DNA of 30,135 bases from a bacterium UBP4_UBA6127 (GCA_002428325.1 DIVR01000027.1:1-30135), one strand, 5' to 3'; positions 1-8,593 are shown, numbered from the stretch's first letter. Made by a program: numbers and translations. The notes: a model not told the origin generated them from the sequence alone.

Positions 1-586
1 GTCTAGACATGGGGGTCCACTTTACGATACTATCAATATAAACATTACCACTATTACCATTATTTTTAGCAGTGATCTGGATAAGACCATTATTTTTCTT
101 ACACCTTACATAAGTATCGAATTGAATCCAATTCCCAGGTAAAATATTGGTTTCTCCCGTAAAAGAAGCCCCAATTTGCTTAATATCATAGGAAGTTACC
201 GTATCATATAACAATTGATTGGCTGTGAAATGTAGCGAACTACAACTTGTATCACGAAAATAAACTATCCTTAATCTATACCATTGCTCTGTCCCATAAT
301 CACATCCAGTAGTAAAACGAGATAAAGAGGTAATTTTAATTCCCTGATTTAAGCTCGAGAATGAAATTTTTAAGCAGTCACGATTCTGAAATGAACTAGC
401 CCAAGAAGTTGAAGCCAGAGGTAAAGATTCTGTTTGCTCATATGAAAAACTTGAATAATCATTATACGAACTAAAATCTCCAATCAAGTTATTCCAATAC
501 GACACTTGACAATAACTTAATTGATAAACAGATAAAATTACAATAAGAAAAAAGATCCTTAAACAAGCATTTAATATTTTTTTCAT
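1..586 (-). CDS. Secreted protein of unknown function, 3' end cut by window edge
   Basis: The frame is open without a stop from the ATG at 586 to base 1, giving 195 codons, so the gene continues beyond the window. An AGGAG/GGAAAG Shine-Dalgarno lies just upstream. The N-terminus is a typical export signal: MKK, then a hydrophobic stretch (LRIFFLIVILSVY), with likely processing near LSYC-QVSYW. This is not a good lipobox, so signal peptidase I is more likely than lipoprotein processing. The mature part is rich in Ser, Tyr, Trp and Asn, and the visible end reads GNVYIDSIVKW. That resembles the closing strands of jelly-roll, carbohydrate-binding-like beta-sandwich domains (inference, weak). Codon use is AT-rich, unlike the nuo genes next door. 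Export is well supported; the function is unknown. Confidence 0.75.
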   Translation of the reverse strand, partial: MKKILNACLRIFFLIVILSVYQLSYCQVSYWNNLIGDFSSYNDYSSFSYEQTESLPLASTSWASSFQNRDCLKISFSSLNQGIKITSLSRFTTGCDYGTEQWYRLRIVYFRDTSCSSLHFTANQLLYDTVTSYDIKQIGASFTGETNILPGNWIQFDTYVRCKKNNGLIQITAKNNGNSGNVYIDSIVKWTPMSR

Positions 587-631
587 GGTCTTTCCTTTCT
601 CCTGTTTTGTTTATTAAAAATCATAAGACTC

Positions 632-659
632 TATATAACAGAGACATAAGTGCTGTAAA
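632..659 (-). promoter_or_regulatory. Probable sigma70 promoter of the secreted-protein gene
   Basis: On the minus strand TTTACA (654-659) and TATATA (632-637) are separated by 16 bases. The predicted transcript start is near 625, giving a leader of about 40 nt that contains the Shine-Dalgarno. The surroundings are AT-rich, so chance matches are possible. Confidence 0.45.
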
Positions 660-734
660 TTCCGACATTTATTTTTTAAATAAATTATTAAGCATTGATA
701 ATATTAAGGTTAACAAGTAAGATAATTAAGTGAG

Positions 735-753
735 AAAACTTCTTTGAAGTTTT
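735..753. terminator. Small hairpin, possible bidirectional terminator
   Basis: AAAACTTC and GAAGTTTT form an 8-bp stem around a TTT loop. It lies downstream of the minus-strand zinc-ribbon gene and is followed on that strand by TTTTCTC. The stem is AT-rich and therefore weak. Confidence 0.35.
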
Positions 754-824
754 ATGCATGTTCTATCTGTGATATAAGATTAGCATGTATTAAAATACAA
801 ACTCTTGATTTGAAAATGAGATTA

Positions 825-1037
825 TTAGTCCAAAGAGAGATTATCACTATCCGGAATTTTTTCCGGCTCGCAGAGGTTTTTCTTTTTATGGGCAATTCGG
901 CCGCATTTACTGCAGTAATACCGGGGGTCTTTAACCAGTTCGAGAAATTCATTCAGGTGGTTTTTTAAGGTTTTATCTTTACCCAGTTTACAGATAGCCC
1001 GCTCAGAGTCAAATTTATCTCTTTTATCAGATACCAT
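825..1037 (-). CDS. Small zinc-ribbon-like protein, function unknown
   Basis: This encodes 70 residues from ATG 1037 (MVSDKRDKFD...), or 74 from an in-frame GTG at 1049. The nearest Shine-Dalgarno-like bases (AAAGGATGA) are too close to the GTG and rather far from the ATG, so the start is uncertain. The N-terminal part is charged and probably helical (ICKLGKDKTLKNHLNEFLELV). The second half carries YYCSKCGRIAHKKKNLCEP, a CxxCGR knuckle with a third Cys ten residues later. That looks like a metal knuckle missing its fourth ligand, unless the nearby His serves. I recall short conserved hypothetical proteins of this type in anaerobic Desulfobacterota-like bacteria but know no function. It lies 83 bases downstream of the atpZ-like gene and may share its transcript. 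Confidence 0.65.
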   Translation of the reverse strand: MVSDKRDKFDSERAICKLGKDKTLKNHLNEFLELVKDPRYYCSKCGRIAHKKKNLCEPEKIPDSDNLSLD

Positions 1038-1120
1038 AATAATAAACACTCATCCTTTAGGTATAAGAGGTTTCTTTCTTATTAAAACAATCAAAGCCTG
1101 ATATAAATTCCAGAGACAGA

Positions 1121-1360
1121 TTATTTATCATCCTGGCTGATTTGCTTAATCAGCCGCCAGGCATGCCGGATTCCTGCGATAAAACCAAAAATAATAAAAA
1201 ACACCGTTACATAATGGGGTAAGGTGAATTTCTTTTCCAGGAAATTCCCGATAAACCAGCCGACCAATGGGCCAGCCAGAAGGGCCATGGGGATGGTCAT
1301 AGCAAGCCCCACTTGTCTTAGAGTATCGCCTCGGGAAGGTATGTTTCGGTTGGTTTTCAT
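1121..1360 (-). CDS. atpZ: AtpZ-like small membrane protein (F0F1 ATPase gene-1 family)
   Basis: This 79-residue protein has a polar N-terminus and two predicted membrane helices (about 16-41 and 48-70). The pattern is that of the AtpZ/ATPase_gene1 family: a Gly-rich first helix (AGPLVGWFIGNFLEKKF), a short turn, then a second helix with GFIAGIRHAWRLI. AtpZ proteins are usually encoded at the head of the ATP synthase operon next to atpI and are linked to F0 assembly and to Mg2+ or Ca2+ transport. Here no atp gene is adjacent; the neighbours are the 3' end of the nuo operon and a zinc-ribbon gene. A terminator separates it from nuoN, so it is probably transcribed on its own. The family call is fairly confident; a role with ATP synthase is inferred only from homology. 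Confidence 0.7.
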   Translation of the reverse strand: MKTNRNIPSRGDTLRQVGLAMTIPMALLAGPLVGWFIGNFLEKKFTLPHYVTVFFIIFGFIAGIRHAWRLIKQISQDDK

Positions 1361-1466
1361 AGCTTCATTCTATCATTCATCTGAGTCCCAATGACTATCT
1401 CATCCAATTAATAAATGGCCTTCTAGAAAACAGCAGGGAAAAATTTCATATAAAGCTTACTCAAAG

Positions 1467-1504
1467 AAAGAGCCGCCAGCCCGGGAGGGGGCAAGCGGCT
1501 CTTT
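1467..1504 (-). terminator. Intrinsic terminator downstream of nuoN
   Basis: A 10-bp perfect stem (1467-1476 with 1495-1504, AAAGAGCCGC/GCGGCTCTTT) encloses a GC-rich loop. On the minus strand it is followed by CTTTGAG and on the plus strand by TTGG. It lies 45 bases after the nuoN stop and ends the nuo transcript. Confidence 0.7.
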
Positions 1505-1548
1505 TGGATATAGATAAGAAAACAGAAGCTTGGATTAAATGAACTTAC

Positions 1549-3000
1549 TTAATACCAGGTCAGCATGGAACTGGTCTGGCGGATAAATTCAGCCACCGGA
1601 CTCAAATAAAGGCTAAGGGTCACTGTGAAGAAAACCATCAGTCCCAAGGCCAGTTTCAAGGTCAAAGGTTGACGGATAACTCCCATATCCTCAGGTTCCA
1701 CCAGATACATCTGGCGAATGACCCGGAAATAATAATAAGCGGCAATAACACTGTTAATCGCAATTGCTACAGCCATCCAGTAAGAGAATGGATTGGAATT
1801 GCCAGCCTCGATTGCGGCCGCAAAAATATAATATTTTCCAAAGAAGCCTGCCAGGGGAGGAACCCCGGTCAGGGAGAGCAGGAAAAGTGCAAAACAAGCG
1901 GCCAGGCCGGGAGCTCTTTGCGCCAGTCCCGAATAATCTTCCAGCTCATCAGAATTCAGGGTATTACTGACAATAATCAGGATAATAAAAGCGCCCAGGT
2001 TCATTAGGTAATAAGTCAAAAGATAAGTCAGGATTGCTTCCTGCGCCCAGTTGGTATAACCAATCGCCACGCCTACCAGGATATAGCCGGCATGAGCAAT
2101 GGAAGAGTATGCCAGGAGGCGTTTGAGGTTATGCTGGGAGACTGCCACAATATTGCCGAGGGTCATGGTTACGATGGCCAACACCCCCAACAGGCTGCTC
2201 CAGTCACTGTAAAAAGCAGGGAAAACCATCATAAAAGTTCGATACAGGACAGCAAATCCAACCGCTTTTGAACCCACTGATAAAAAAGCCGTTATCGGGG
2301 TGGGAGCCCCTTCATAGGCATCTGGCACCCACCAGTGGAAAGGCACCATGGCAATTTTGAATCCCAGTCCAGCCATAATCATCAACATAAAGACCAGGAT
2401 AACCACCGAATCAGCTGTTCCATCCCGGAAATAAGAGAAAATATCATGGAATGATAAACTGCCGGTCAACCCATAAAGATAGGTCATGCCATAAAGCATG
2501 ATAGATGAAGCGATAACACCGACCAGGTAATATTTCAGGGCGGCTTCACTGGATCGGGCATCTTTTTTATTAAAAGCCACCAGCAGGTAGGAGGTAAGGC
2601 TGACTAACTCAATGGAGAGTTGGAGCATCAATAAGTTGGCTGCAGAAGCCATCAGCATCATCCCGAAAGCCAAAAATACCAGCAGGGAATAATACTCACC
2701 CCGATATTTCTCCATCAGGGATTTATAATCCTGGGAAATCAGGATGATCAGGGACATTACTAATACGGTAAATATCTTAAAGAAACAGGAGAACCGATCG
2801 ATGATGAGCATCCCGTTGAATATCTCTGCCCCATGGGTATAAGGATTCATGGGCAGCAGGCTCAACAATAAAACAGCAATAGCCCCATATCCCAGGAGCC
2901 TCTTATTGGAGATAAAAAGGTCCAGCAGTACCAGGAGCAGGCCTCCTGCTACCAGTATCAGTTCAGGATAAATATAGGGAAAACTTTGAATTACATTCAT
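1549..3000 (-). CDS. nuoN: NADH-quinone oxidoreductase subunit N
   Basis: NuoN is one of the three Mrp-antiporter-like proton-channel subunits in the membrane arm of complex I. The 483-residue length and about 14 membrane helices match the family. The expected channel residues are visible: Glu131 in LSIELVSLTSYLL, Lys215 in GFKIAMVPFHWWVPDAYEGAPTP, Lys245 in SVGSKAVGF, and the KRLLAYSSIAHAGY segment. It is the last gene of nuoAHJKLMN, 61 bases after nuoM and before the terminator at 1467-1504. No residue I checked looks damaged, so a functional proton channel is expected. Confidence 0.96.
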   Translation of the reverse strand: MNVIQSFPYIYPELILVAGGLLLVLLDLFISNKRLLGYGAIAVLLLSLLPMNPYTHGAEIFNGMLIIDRFSCFFKIFTVLVMSLIILISQDYKSLMEKYRGEYYSLLVFLAFGMMLMASAANLLMLQLSIELVSLTSYLLVAFNKKDARSSEAALKYYLVGVIASSIMLYGMTYLYGLTGSLSFHDIFSYFRDGTADSVVILVFMLMIMAGLGFKIAMVPFHWWVPDAYEGAPTPITAFLSVGSKAVGFAVLYRTFMMVFPAFYSDWSSLLGVLAIVTMTLGNIVAVSQHNLKRLLAYSSIAHAGYILVGVAIGYTNWAQEAILTYLLTYYLMNLGAFIILIIVSNTLNSDELEDYSGLAQRAPGLAACFALFLLSLTGVPPLAGFFGKYYIFAAAIEAGNSNPFSYWMAVAIAINSVIAAYYYFRVIRQMYLVEPEDMGVIRQPLTLKLALGLMVFFTVTLSLYLSPVAEFIRQTSSMLTWY

Positions 3001-3061
3001 CTTCGACTCATTTCACCTTCGGTATCACATCTCACAGGCATCTATCCGGTCCCCATCAAAA

Positions 3062-4567
3062 TTAGGGATGCAGCGGACCGATGGCAACCATCATGGTTTT
3101 CATCACCGGGTTAATAATATTCAACAACAGGGAAGGACATACCCCTAAAGCAATCGTTATCACAATCAAGGGAACCACAGTAAGCAGTTCTCTGGCATTA
3201 ATATCCGGCATATTGGCCCATTTCTCATTTAAGGGACCCAGCAGGACTCTCTGCATCATAAAGAGGATATAACCGGCAGTCACCACAATGGTCAGGACGG
3301 CCAGCATAGTCATTTCACGATACACCGGGAAAGCACCCAGGAAAGTAAAGAATTCCGCTATGAATCCGCTCATGCCGGGAAGTCCCAGGGAACCCAGGGC
3401 CATGATGCTTAAGACAAAAGTATAAACCGGCACTTTGGCCGCCAAACCGCCAAAAGCATTCAGGTCACGGGTATGGGCCCTGTCATATAAGACACCGACC
3501 AACAAGAACATTGCGCCCGTTAAAATACCATGGCTGAACATCTGGTAATATCCGCCGATAAACCCTTCAATGGTGAAGGCTGACATACCCAGCAGGATAA
3601 AGCCCATGTGGCTGACTGATGAGTAAGCCACCATCTTTTTGAAATCGGTTTGAGCCAAGGCCACAAAAGCGCCATAGACAATACCGATGATGCCTAATAT
3701 CAGGAAAAGCCAGGAGAAATGCTTGGCTGCATCCGGTAAAATCGGATGGCTGATTCGGTAAAAGCCATAACCGCCCATTTTTAAGAGAACAGCGGCCAGG
3801 ATAACCGAGATGGGAGTGGGAGCTTCCACGTGGGCATCAGGCAACCATGTATGGAAAGGCCAGACGGGCACCTTGATGGCAAACCCGATAAAGAGCGCCA
3901 GAAAGACCAGATGCGGCAGGGTCAATCCATAGAACCGGAAATTATTGCCAGCGAAAAGTTTACCCTGTTGCCCAAGGGATTGCAGTAATGGAATGCTCAA
4001 GGTGTGAGGTTCCGAGGTGAAATAAAGGGCCAGGAACCCGATCAGCATTAAAACACCGCCGGCCAATGTGTATAGGAAGAACTTAATGGCGGCATATTCC
4101 TTACGGGGTCCACCCCAGATACCAATGAGGAAATACATAGGCACCAACATGATTTCCCAGAAGATGTAAAACAGGAAAAGGTCCAGGCAGGCAAAGGTTC
4201 CCATCATCCCGGTTTCCAGGAAAAGGAATAATACCCAGTATTCTTTGACCCGAATTTTAATATTCCAGCTGGCAACTCCCGCCAACATGGTAATTAATCC
4301 GGTCAGGAGAATCATAGGAACACTGATTCCATCCACACCCAGATGGTAATTCACATGAATCTGGGGGATCCAGGAATAATACTCCTGCATCTGAAACCCC
4401 GGTTGGGTGGGGACATACTGAAGCGTTACGATCACACTGAGAATAAAAGCGATGATAGTAAAACCCAACCCGACCCATTTAATGGTTTCTGTCCGGCTCT
4501 TAGGGACACCCAGCAGAACCAGGGCCCCAGCCAGGGGAATAAAAGTCATTAAGGATAAAAGCGGCAT
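3062..4567 (-). CDS. nuoM: NADH-quinone oxidoreductase subunit M
   Basis: NuoM is a 501-residue antiporter-like subunit of the complex I membrane arm, placed between NuoL and NuoN in the assembled enzyme. The essential ion-path residues are present: Glu138 in FWEIMLVPMYFLIG, Lys232 in AIKVPVWPFHTWLPDAHVEAPTP, Lys263 in LLKMGGYG, and FKKMVAYSSVSHMGF. These correspond to Glu144, Lys234 and Lys265 of the E. coli protein. The gene lies 56 bases after nuoL and 61 before nuoN, so it is co-transcribed. The length and all family hallmarks are normal. Confidence 0.97.
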   Translation of the reverse strand: MPLLSLMTFIPLAGALVLLGVPKSRTETIKWVGLGFTIIAFILSVIVTLQYVPTQPGFQMQEYYSWIPQIHVNYHLGVDGISVPMILLTGLITMLAGVASWNIKIRVKEYWVLFLFLETGMMGTFACLDLFLFYIFWEIMLVPMYFLIGIWGGPRKEYAAIKFFLYTLAGGVLMLIGFLALYFTSEPHTLSIPLLQSLGQQGKLFAGNNFRFYGLTLPHLVFLALFIGFAIKVPVWPFHTWLPDAHVEAPTPISVILAAVLLKMGGYGFYRISHPILPDAAKHFSWLFLILGIIGIVYGAFVALAQTDFKKMVAYSSVSHMGFILLGMSAFTIEGFIGGYYQMFSHGILTGAMFLLVGVLYDRAHTRDLNAFGGLAAKVPVYTFVLSIMALGSLGLPGMSGFIAEFFTFLGAFPVYREMTMLAVLTIVVTAGYILFMMQRVLLGPLNEKWANMPDINARELLTVVPLIVITIALGVCPSLLLNIINPVMKTMMVAIGPLHP

Positions 4568-4623
4568 TCATTTCCTCCCGATAACACGATACGTTCTATA
4601 TTGAATCGTATCCAGCCTTTTGG

Positions 4624-6585
4624 TTAAAGGACTGCATGCATATTCTCTAAAATTTTAAACCAGACAATCAGGGCCAGGCCAACCACCAGCAGCAGGATAT
4701 AATTTTGGATAATCCCGGTCTGGACCAGCCGGACAATCCGGCTTGATTTCTGGGTCACCCAGCCAAAAAGATTTACAATTCCATCAACAATATATTTATC
4801 AAAAATAAACTGCAGGAAACCTAACCCCCGGGCTACCATGGCAGCGCCATTGACAACACCATCTACAATCCAGACATCAAAGGCATACAAGGCATTGGTG
4901 GACCACAGGAAAGGTTTAATCAGAAACATTCCATAAATCTCATCCCAGTACCATTTGTTTAATGAATAAATATACAAAGGCCGAATAGACTGGGCAACCT
5001 TATCAGGGGAAATGGTTCCCTTGATATACATCAGGTAAGCCAGGCCGATACCGGAAAGGGCCAGAAAAATCGAAGCGCCCATCACACCAAAATTCAAATG
5101 AATCTCATGAGCATGCATATAAGGGAAAGACTGTTGCAGCCAATGCTGGAACCAGTGTCCCGCCATCGGAGACCCCGGTAAACCTATAAAGAGAGCAAAA
5201 AACGCCAGGATTGCCAGAGGGACAGTCATAACTAAAGGAGATTCATGGGCATGGATCTCTTTATCCCGGGCATCTCCCAGAAAGGTCAGGAAAAATACCC
5301 GTGCCATGTAAAAAGCTGTCAGGGCTTCCGTAAATAACCCTACGGCAAATAAGAACAAATGCCCCGGAACCGGAGAATTGAAAGTGGATAAAAGAATCTC
5401 ATCCTTGCTCCAGAACCCGGCAAAAGGAGGCAGCCCGGCAATCGCCACAAAAGCCGCTAAGAAGGTCCAGGCCGTGATAGGCATCTTTTTCATCAATCCA
5501 CCCATCTGGCGGATATCCTGGGTTCCGGTGCCGTGAATCACACTGCCGGCTCCCAAAAAGAGAAGAGCTTTGAAGAAAGCATGAGTCATCAGATGGAAAG
5601 GCCCGGCAATATAGCCCCCGACTCCAAGGGCCATCACCATGTAACCCAGTTGGCTGAGGGTTGAATAGGCCAGGACTTTTTTAATATCGGTTTGCGTCAA
5701 AGCAATGGTAGCCGCCATGAAGGCGGTAAAACAGCCGATATAAGAGACTACCTGCATGGCTTCAATATTGCCATGAAAAACAAAGAAGGAACGGGCCACC
5801 ATATAAACGCCAGCTGCCACCATGGTTGCAGCATGAATCAAAGCCGACACCGGGGTGGGGCCTTCCATGGCATCCGGCAACCAGACATGCAGAGGGAACT
5901 GGGCCGATTTACCCACAGCACCACAGAACAACAAGACCGCCGGAATCACCAGCATAGTACCTTGATATTGATGAATCTTTTCAGCCATCTGCTCAAAATT
6001 AACGGTGCCGAACATCCAGAAGAAACTCAAGATAGCCAGAAGGAAACCCACATCGCCGACCCGGTTGGCAAGGAATGCCTTCATCCCCGCCCGGGCAGCT
6101 GACATCCGTTCAAACCAGAAGCTGATTAACAGGTAGGAACACAATCCCACCATTTCCCAGCCGATAAAAACCATTATCAGGTTGTCACCCAGGACAATCA
6201 GCAGCATCGAGAAGAAAAATAACGAAAGATAGGCAAAGTAACGGGAGAACCGTTTATCGCCATGCATATACCCTACGGAATAGATATGAATGAGGGACCC
6301 GATAAAGGTGACTACAAATAACATCATGGCAGTCAGAGAATCAATCATAAAGCCCATTTTGATGGGCCGATCCCCTAAATAGAGCCAAATCCATTCCATA
6401 TGAACGCTTTGATGTTTCAGGGTCATCATGATCCCCGGCACCGAAAGGGCAAAGGCTGCCAGGGCCGCTCCAATAGATACATAGGCTGCCTTCTCCTTCA
6501 TCCGTGACCCAAATAAAATCAGGATGACAAAAGAAGCCAGCGGTATAAGCGGTATCAGCGGTATCAGGTTTGTATAATTCAACAT
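4624..6585 (-). CDS. nuoL: NADH-quinone oxidoreductase subunit L
   Basis: NuoL is the distal proton-pumping subunit of complex I. The 653 residues fit 14 antiporter-like helices followed by the long lateral amphipathic helix and a final membrane anchor (about 600-650). Key residues are Glu144 in GWEMVGLCSYLL, Lys226 in GKSAQFPLHVWLPDAMEGPTPVS, and IKKVLAYSTLSQLGYM. The N-terminus holds an unusual IPLIPLIPL run encoded by a 9-bp tandem repeat. An AGGA Shine-Dalgarno lies about 11 bases before the ATG. It follows nuoK by 19 bases in the operon. Confidence 0.97.
   Translation of the reverse strand: MLNYTNLIPLIPLIPLASFVILILFGSRMKEKAAYVSIGAALAAFALSVPGIMMTLKHQSVHMEWIWLYLGDRPIKMGFMIDSLTAMMLFVVTFIGSLIHIYSVGYMHGDKRFSRYFAYLSLFFFSMLLIVLGDNLIMVFIGWEMVGLCSYLLISFWFERMSAARAGMKAFLANRVGDVGFLLAILSFFWMFGTVNFEQMAEKIHQYQGTMLVIPAVLLFCGAVGKSAQFPLHVWLPDAMEGPTPVSALIHAATMVAAGVYMVARSFFVFHGNIEAMQVVSYIGCFTAFMAATIALTQTDIKKVLAYSTLSQLGYMVMALGVGGYIAGPFHLMTHAFFKALLFLGAGSVIHGTGTQDIRQMGGLMKKMPITAWTFLAAFVAIAGLPPFAGFWSKDEILLSTFNSPVPGHLFLFAVGLFTEALTAFYMARVFFLTFLGDARDKEIHAHESPLVMTVPLAILAFFALFIGLPGSPMAGHWFQHWLQQSFPYMHAHEIHLNFGVMGASIFLALSGIGLAYLMYIKGTISPDKVAQSIRPLYIYSLNKWYWDEIYGMFLIKPFLWSTNALYAFDVWIVDGVVNGAAMVARGLGFLQFIFDKYIVDGIVNLFGWVTQKSSRIVRLVQTGIIQNYILLLVVGLALIVWFKILENMHAVL
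6539..6565. repeat. Three tandem 9-bp units inside the start of nuoL
   Basis: The plus strand reads near-identical 9-mers (AGCGGTATA, AGCGGTATC, AGCGGTATC). On the coding strand these give the repeated tripeptide Ile-Pro-Leu near residues 8-16 of NuoL. The period is a multiple of three, so unit gain or loss would keep the frame. Confidence 0.7.
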
Positions 6586-6604
6586 TTCTCAGCGAATCCT
6601 TTAT

Positions 6605-6916
6605 TTACCACTTCATCAAATCAATCTTATCCGCGGCAATAGTCCGGTGGTTTCGATAGATACAAATTACAATAGCCAGGCCGACCGCTACAGAAGCCGC
6701 TGCCAGAGCCATGACAAACACAGCAAAAATCTGACCTGTTCCCGATTGGGGAGAGACAAATCTGGAAAATGCTACCAAGTTGATATTGGCGGCATTCAAC
6801 ATCAATTCCACCGACATCAGAATCCCCACCGCATTCCGGCGGGTCAAGGCACCATATAGCCCGATGCAGAATATAATCAGGCTTAATATCAGAAAATGAG
6901 CTAAAGGAACTATCAT
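6605..6916 (-). CDS. nuoK: NADH-quinone oxidoreductase subunit K
   Basis: NuoK is a 103-residue, three-helix membrane subunit (ND4L homologue) that forms part of the central proton path of complex I. The first essential carboxylate is present as Glu37 in LMSVELMLNAANINLVAF. The second conserved helix normally reads LAAAEAxxGLA, with a buried Glu (E. coli Glu72). Here it reads LAAASVAVGLA, so that Glu is Ser75. I checked the codon (TCT) on the minus strand. The gene overlaps nuoJ by 4 bases (ATGA), indicating translational coupling. Identity is sure; the Ser substitution is the odd feature. Confidence 0.96.
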   Translation of the reverse strand: MIVPLAHFLILSLIIFCIGLYGALTRRNAVGILMSVELMLNAANINLVAFSRFVSPQSGTGQIFAVFVMALAAASVAVGLAIVICIYRNHRTIAADKIDLMKW

Positions 6917-7449
6917 TTAGGTTCACGCCTCGCCAGGACAATGGCTCCAATCAAAGCCACCAATAAGACAATGGAAATGACTTCAAAGGGCATAATATAT
7001 TCTTTTAAGAAAGCAGTTCCCAGGGTTTTGGCATCAGCCAGGTTCCCTGTAGAGACTGTGGTATTCCAGACCGTAGTGGGTATCTTCCAGATCAACAGGG
7101 CAAATAACGACAAAACCACAATAAAGGAAATGGTTTTCTGGTCATTGCTTTGACGGACAAGTTTTCCATGGCTGGCCCGCTGGGTCAGCATGACCATAAA
7201 AGCAATCAAGGTCACGACAGCGCCCACATAAACCAGAATCTGGACAAAAGCCAGAAATTCAGCATCCAGCATCAGGTAAATAGCGGCTGCTCCAAGGGCG
7301 ACCGCCGCCAATCCCAAGGCGGAATGGAATATATTACGCAACGTTACAACCATCAGAGCGGCCACAATCATCAAGGCAGCAATCCCATAAAAGCTGATCA
7401 GTTGGGTCCATTCCCAGGGCGTTAAGGCTGTGTTAAACAATTCAGTCAT
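6913..7449 (-). CDS. nuoJ: NADH-quinone oxidoreductase subunit J
   Basis: NuoJ (ND6 homologue) is a five-helix membrane subunit with the flexible third helix that couples quinone reduction to proton pumping. This 178-residue protein has the family core: IFHSALGLAAVALGAAAIYL, then EFLAFVQILVYVGAVVTLIAFMVML. The soluble loop near 95-105 and the last helix (FEVISIVLLVALIGAIVLAR) are as expected. It sits 36 bases after nuoH. nuoI, which normally lies between nuoH and nuoJ, is absent, and the gap is too small to hold a remnant. Confidence 0.96.
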   Translation of the reverse strand: MTELFNTALTPWEWTQLISFYGIAALMIVAALMVVTLRNIFHSALGLAAVALGAAAIYLMLDAEFLAFVQILVYVGAVVTLIAFMVMLTQRASHGKLVRQSNDQKTISFIVVLSLFALLIWKIPTTVWNTTVSTGNLADAKTLGTAFLKEYIMPFEVISIVLLVALIGAIVLARREPK

Positions 7450-7485
7450 TTTATCTGAGCACTCGATTCATCAAACTCATATAGA

Positions 7486-8541
7486 TTACAGTTTCAGGGC
7501 CATCCAAATTCCGACCCAGGCAATATTGGCAAAACTAATCGGTAGCAGGACTTTCCAGCCGAATATCATCATCTGGTCCACCCGCAACCGGGGGAAAGTC
7601 CAGCGGAACCACATTAAAAGAAATATCATAGCGAATACTTTCAACAGCATCCAGACAGGGCTGGCTCCTAACCCAAAAGGAAGATAGTATCCCCCCAGGA
7701 ATACGGCTGAAGCAATCATGGAAACAATCACCATATTGGTATATTCAGCCACAAAAAACAACGCAAATTTCATACCGCTGTATTCAGTATGGTACCCAGC
7801 GACTAATTCCGATTCTGCTTCCGGGATATCGAAAGGAGTCCGGTTGATTTCTGCTGTCCCGGAAATGACATAAATAATAAAAGAAACAATTCCCCAAAGG
7901 CTGAAAAGATTCCACCGAAAACTCTGGGCTTCAATAATCTGTCCAAAACTAAGGGAACCTGCCAGCATGACCACCGGGACGATCGCCAGAATAGCCGGGA
8001 CTTCATAACTGATAATCTGGGCAACTGTCCGCATCCCCCCGATAAGGGAATATTTATTGTTAGACCCATATCCGGCCATGAATATGGCAATCACAGAAAC
8101 ACTTCCAATTGCCATAATAAATAAAAGACCCAGGTTCAGGTCAAGAGGAATCCAGCCTTTATGGAAAGGAAAACAAAGAAAAGACAAAACAGCCGGCACC
8201 ACAATAATAATGGGAGCCAGCCACCAGACCGGCTTATCCACCATTTTGGGTGCGATATCTTCTTTCAGGAGGAGTTTGACAGCGTCGGCAATAGATTGGA
8301 ACAGCCCAAAAGGACCAACCCGGTTCGGGCCGATTCGGGATTGCATATGCCCGGAAACTTTACGCTCCATCCAAATCAAAAGCATTGCCACCACCGAGAT
8401 AAACCCCAGGACGAACCCACCCACCGCCAACATTATGGCGATGGCTGTAAAAAAGCCAGCCCATTCGGGTGAATACCCCTGGGTTCGAGCCATTTCACTG
8501 ACCCATTGAATCAGTTTATCTGTTAATTCCAATAAACTCAT
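7486..8541 (-). CDS. nuoH: NADH-quinone oxidoreductase subunit H
   Basis: NuoH (ND1 homologue) is the membrane subunit that forms the quinone entry channel and docks the peripheral arm through NuoB and NuoD. The 351 residues hold about eight helices and the diagnostic segments ERKVSGHMQSRIGPNRVGP (59-77), QSIADAVKLLLKED, and PFDIPEAESELVAGYHTEYSGM, whose acidic residues line the quinone chamber. An AGGA Shine-Dalgarno lies about 7 bases before the ATG. It directly follows nuoA (52-base gap), where most bacteria have nuoBCDEFG. Its conserved docking surface implies that NuoB and NuoD partners are encoded elsewhere. Confidence 0.97.
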   Translation of the reverse strand: MSLLELTDKLIQWVSEMARTQGYSPEWAGFFTAIAIMLAVGGFVLGFISVVAMLLIWMERKVSGHMQSRIGPNRVGPFGLFQSIADAVKLLLKEDIAPKMVDKPVWWLAPIIIVVPAVLSFLCFPFHKGWIPLDLNLGLLFIMAIGSVSVIAIFMAGYGSNNKYSLIGGMRTVAQIISYEVPAILAIVPVVMLAGSLSFGQIIEAQSFRWNLFSLWGIVSFIIYVISGTAEINRTPFDIPEAESELVAGYHTEYSGMKFALFFVAEYTNMVIVSMIASAVFLGGYYLPFGLGASPVWMLLKVFAMIFLLMWFRWTFPRLRVDQMMIFGWKVLLPISFANIAWVGIWMALKL

Positions 8542-8593
8542 AGTATTCCTGCTTATTTATTTAGCAAATAAAATGAAAAACAACACCCTGAAT

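Noticed and set aside
744..968. A 74-codon plus-strand frame opposite the zinc-ribbon gene
   Set aside because: The minus-strand frame has the CxxC protein-like signature; the plus frame has no Shine-Dalgarno and looks random.
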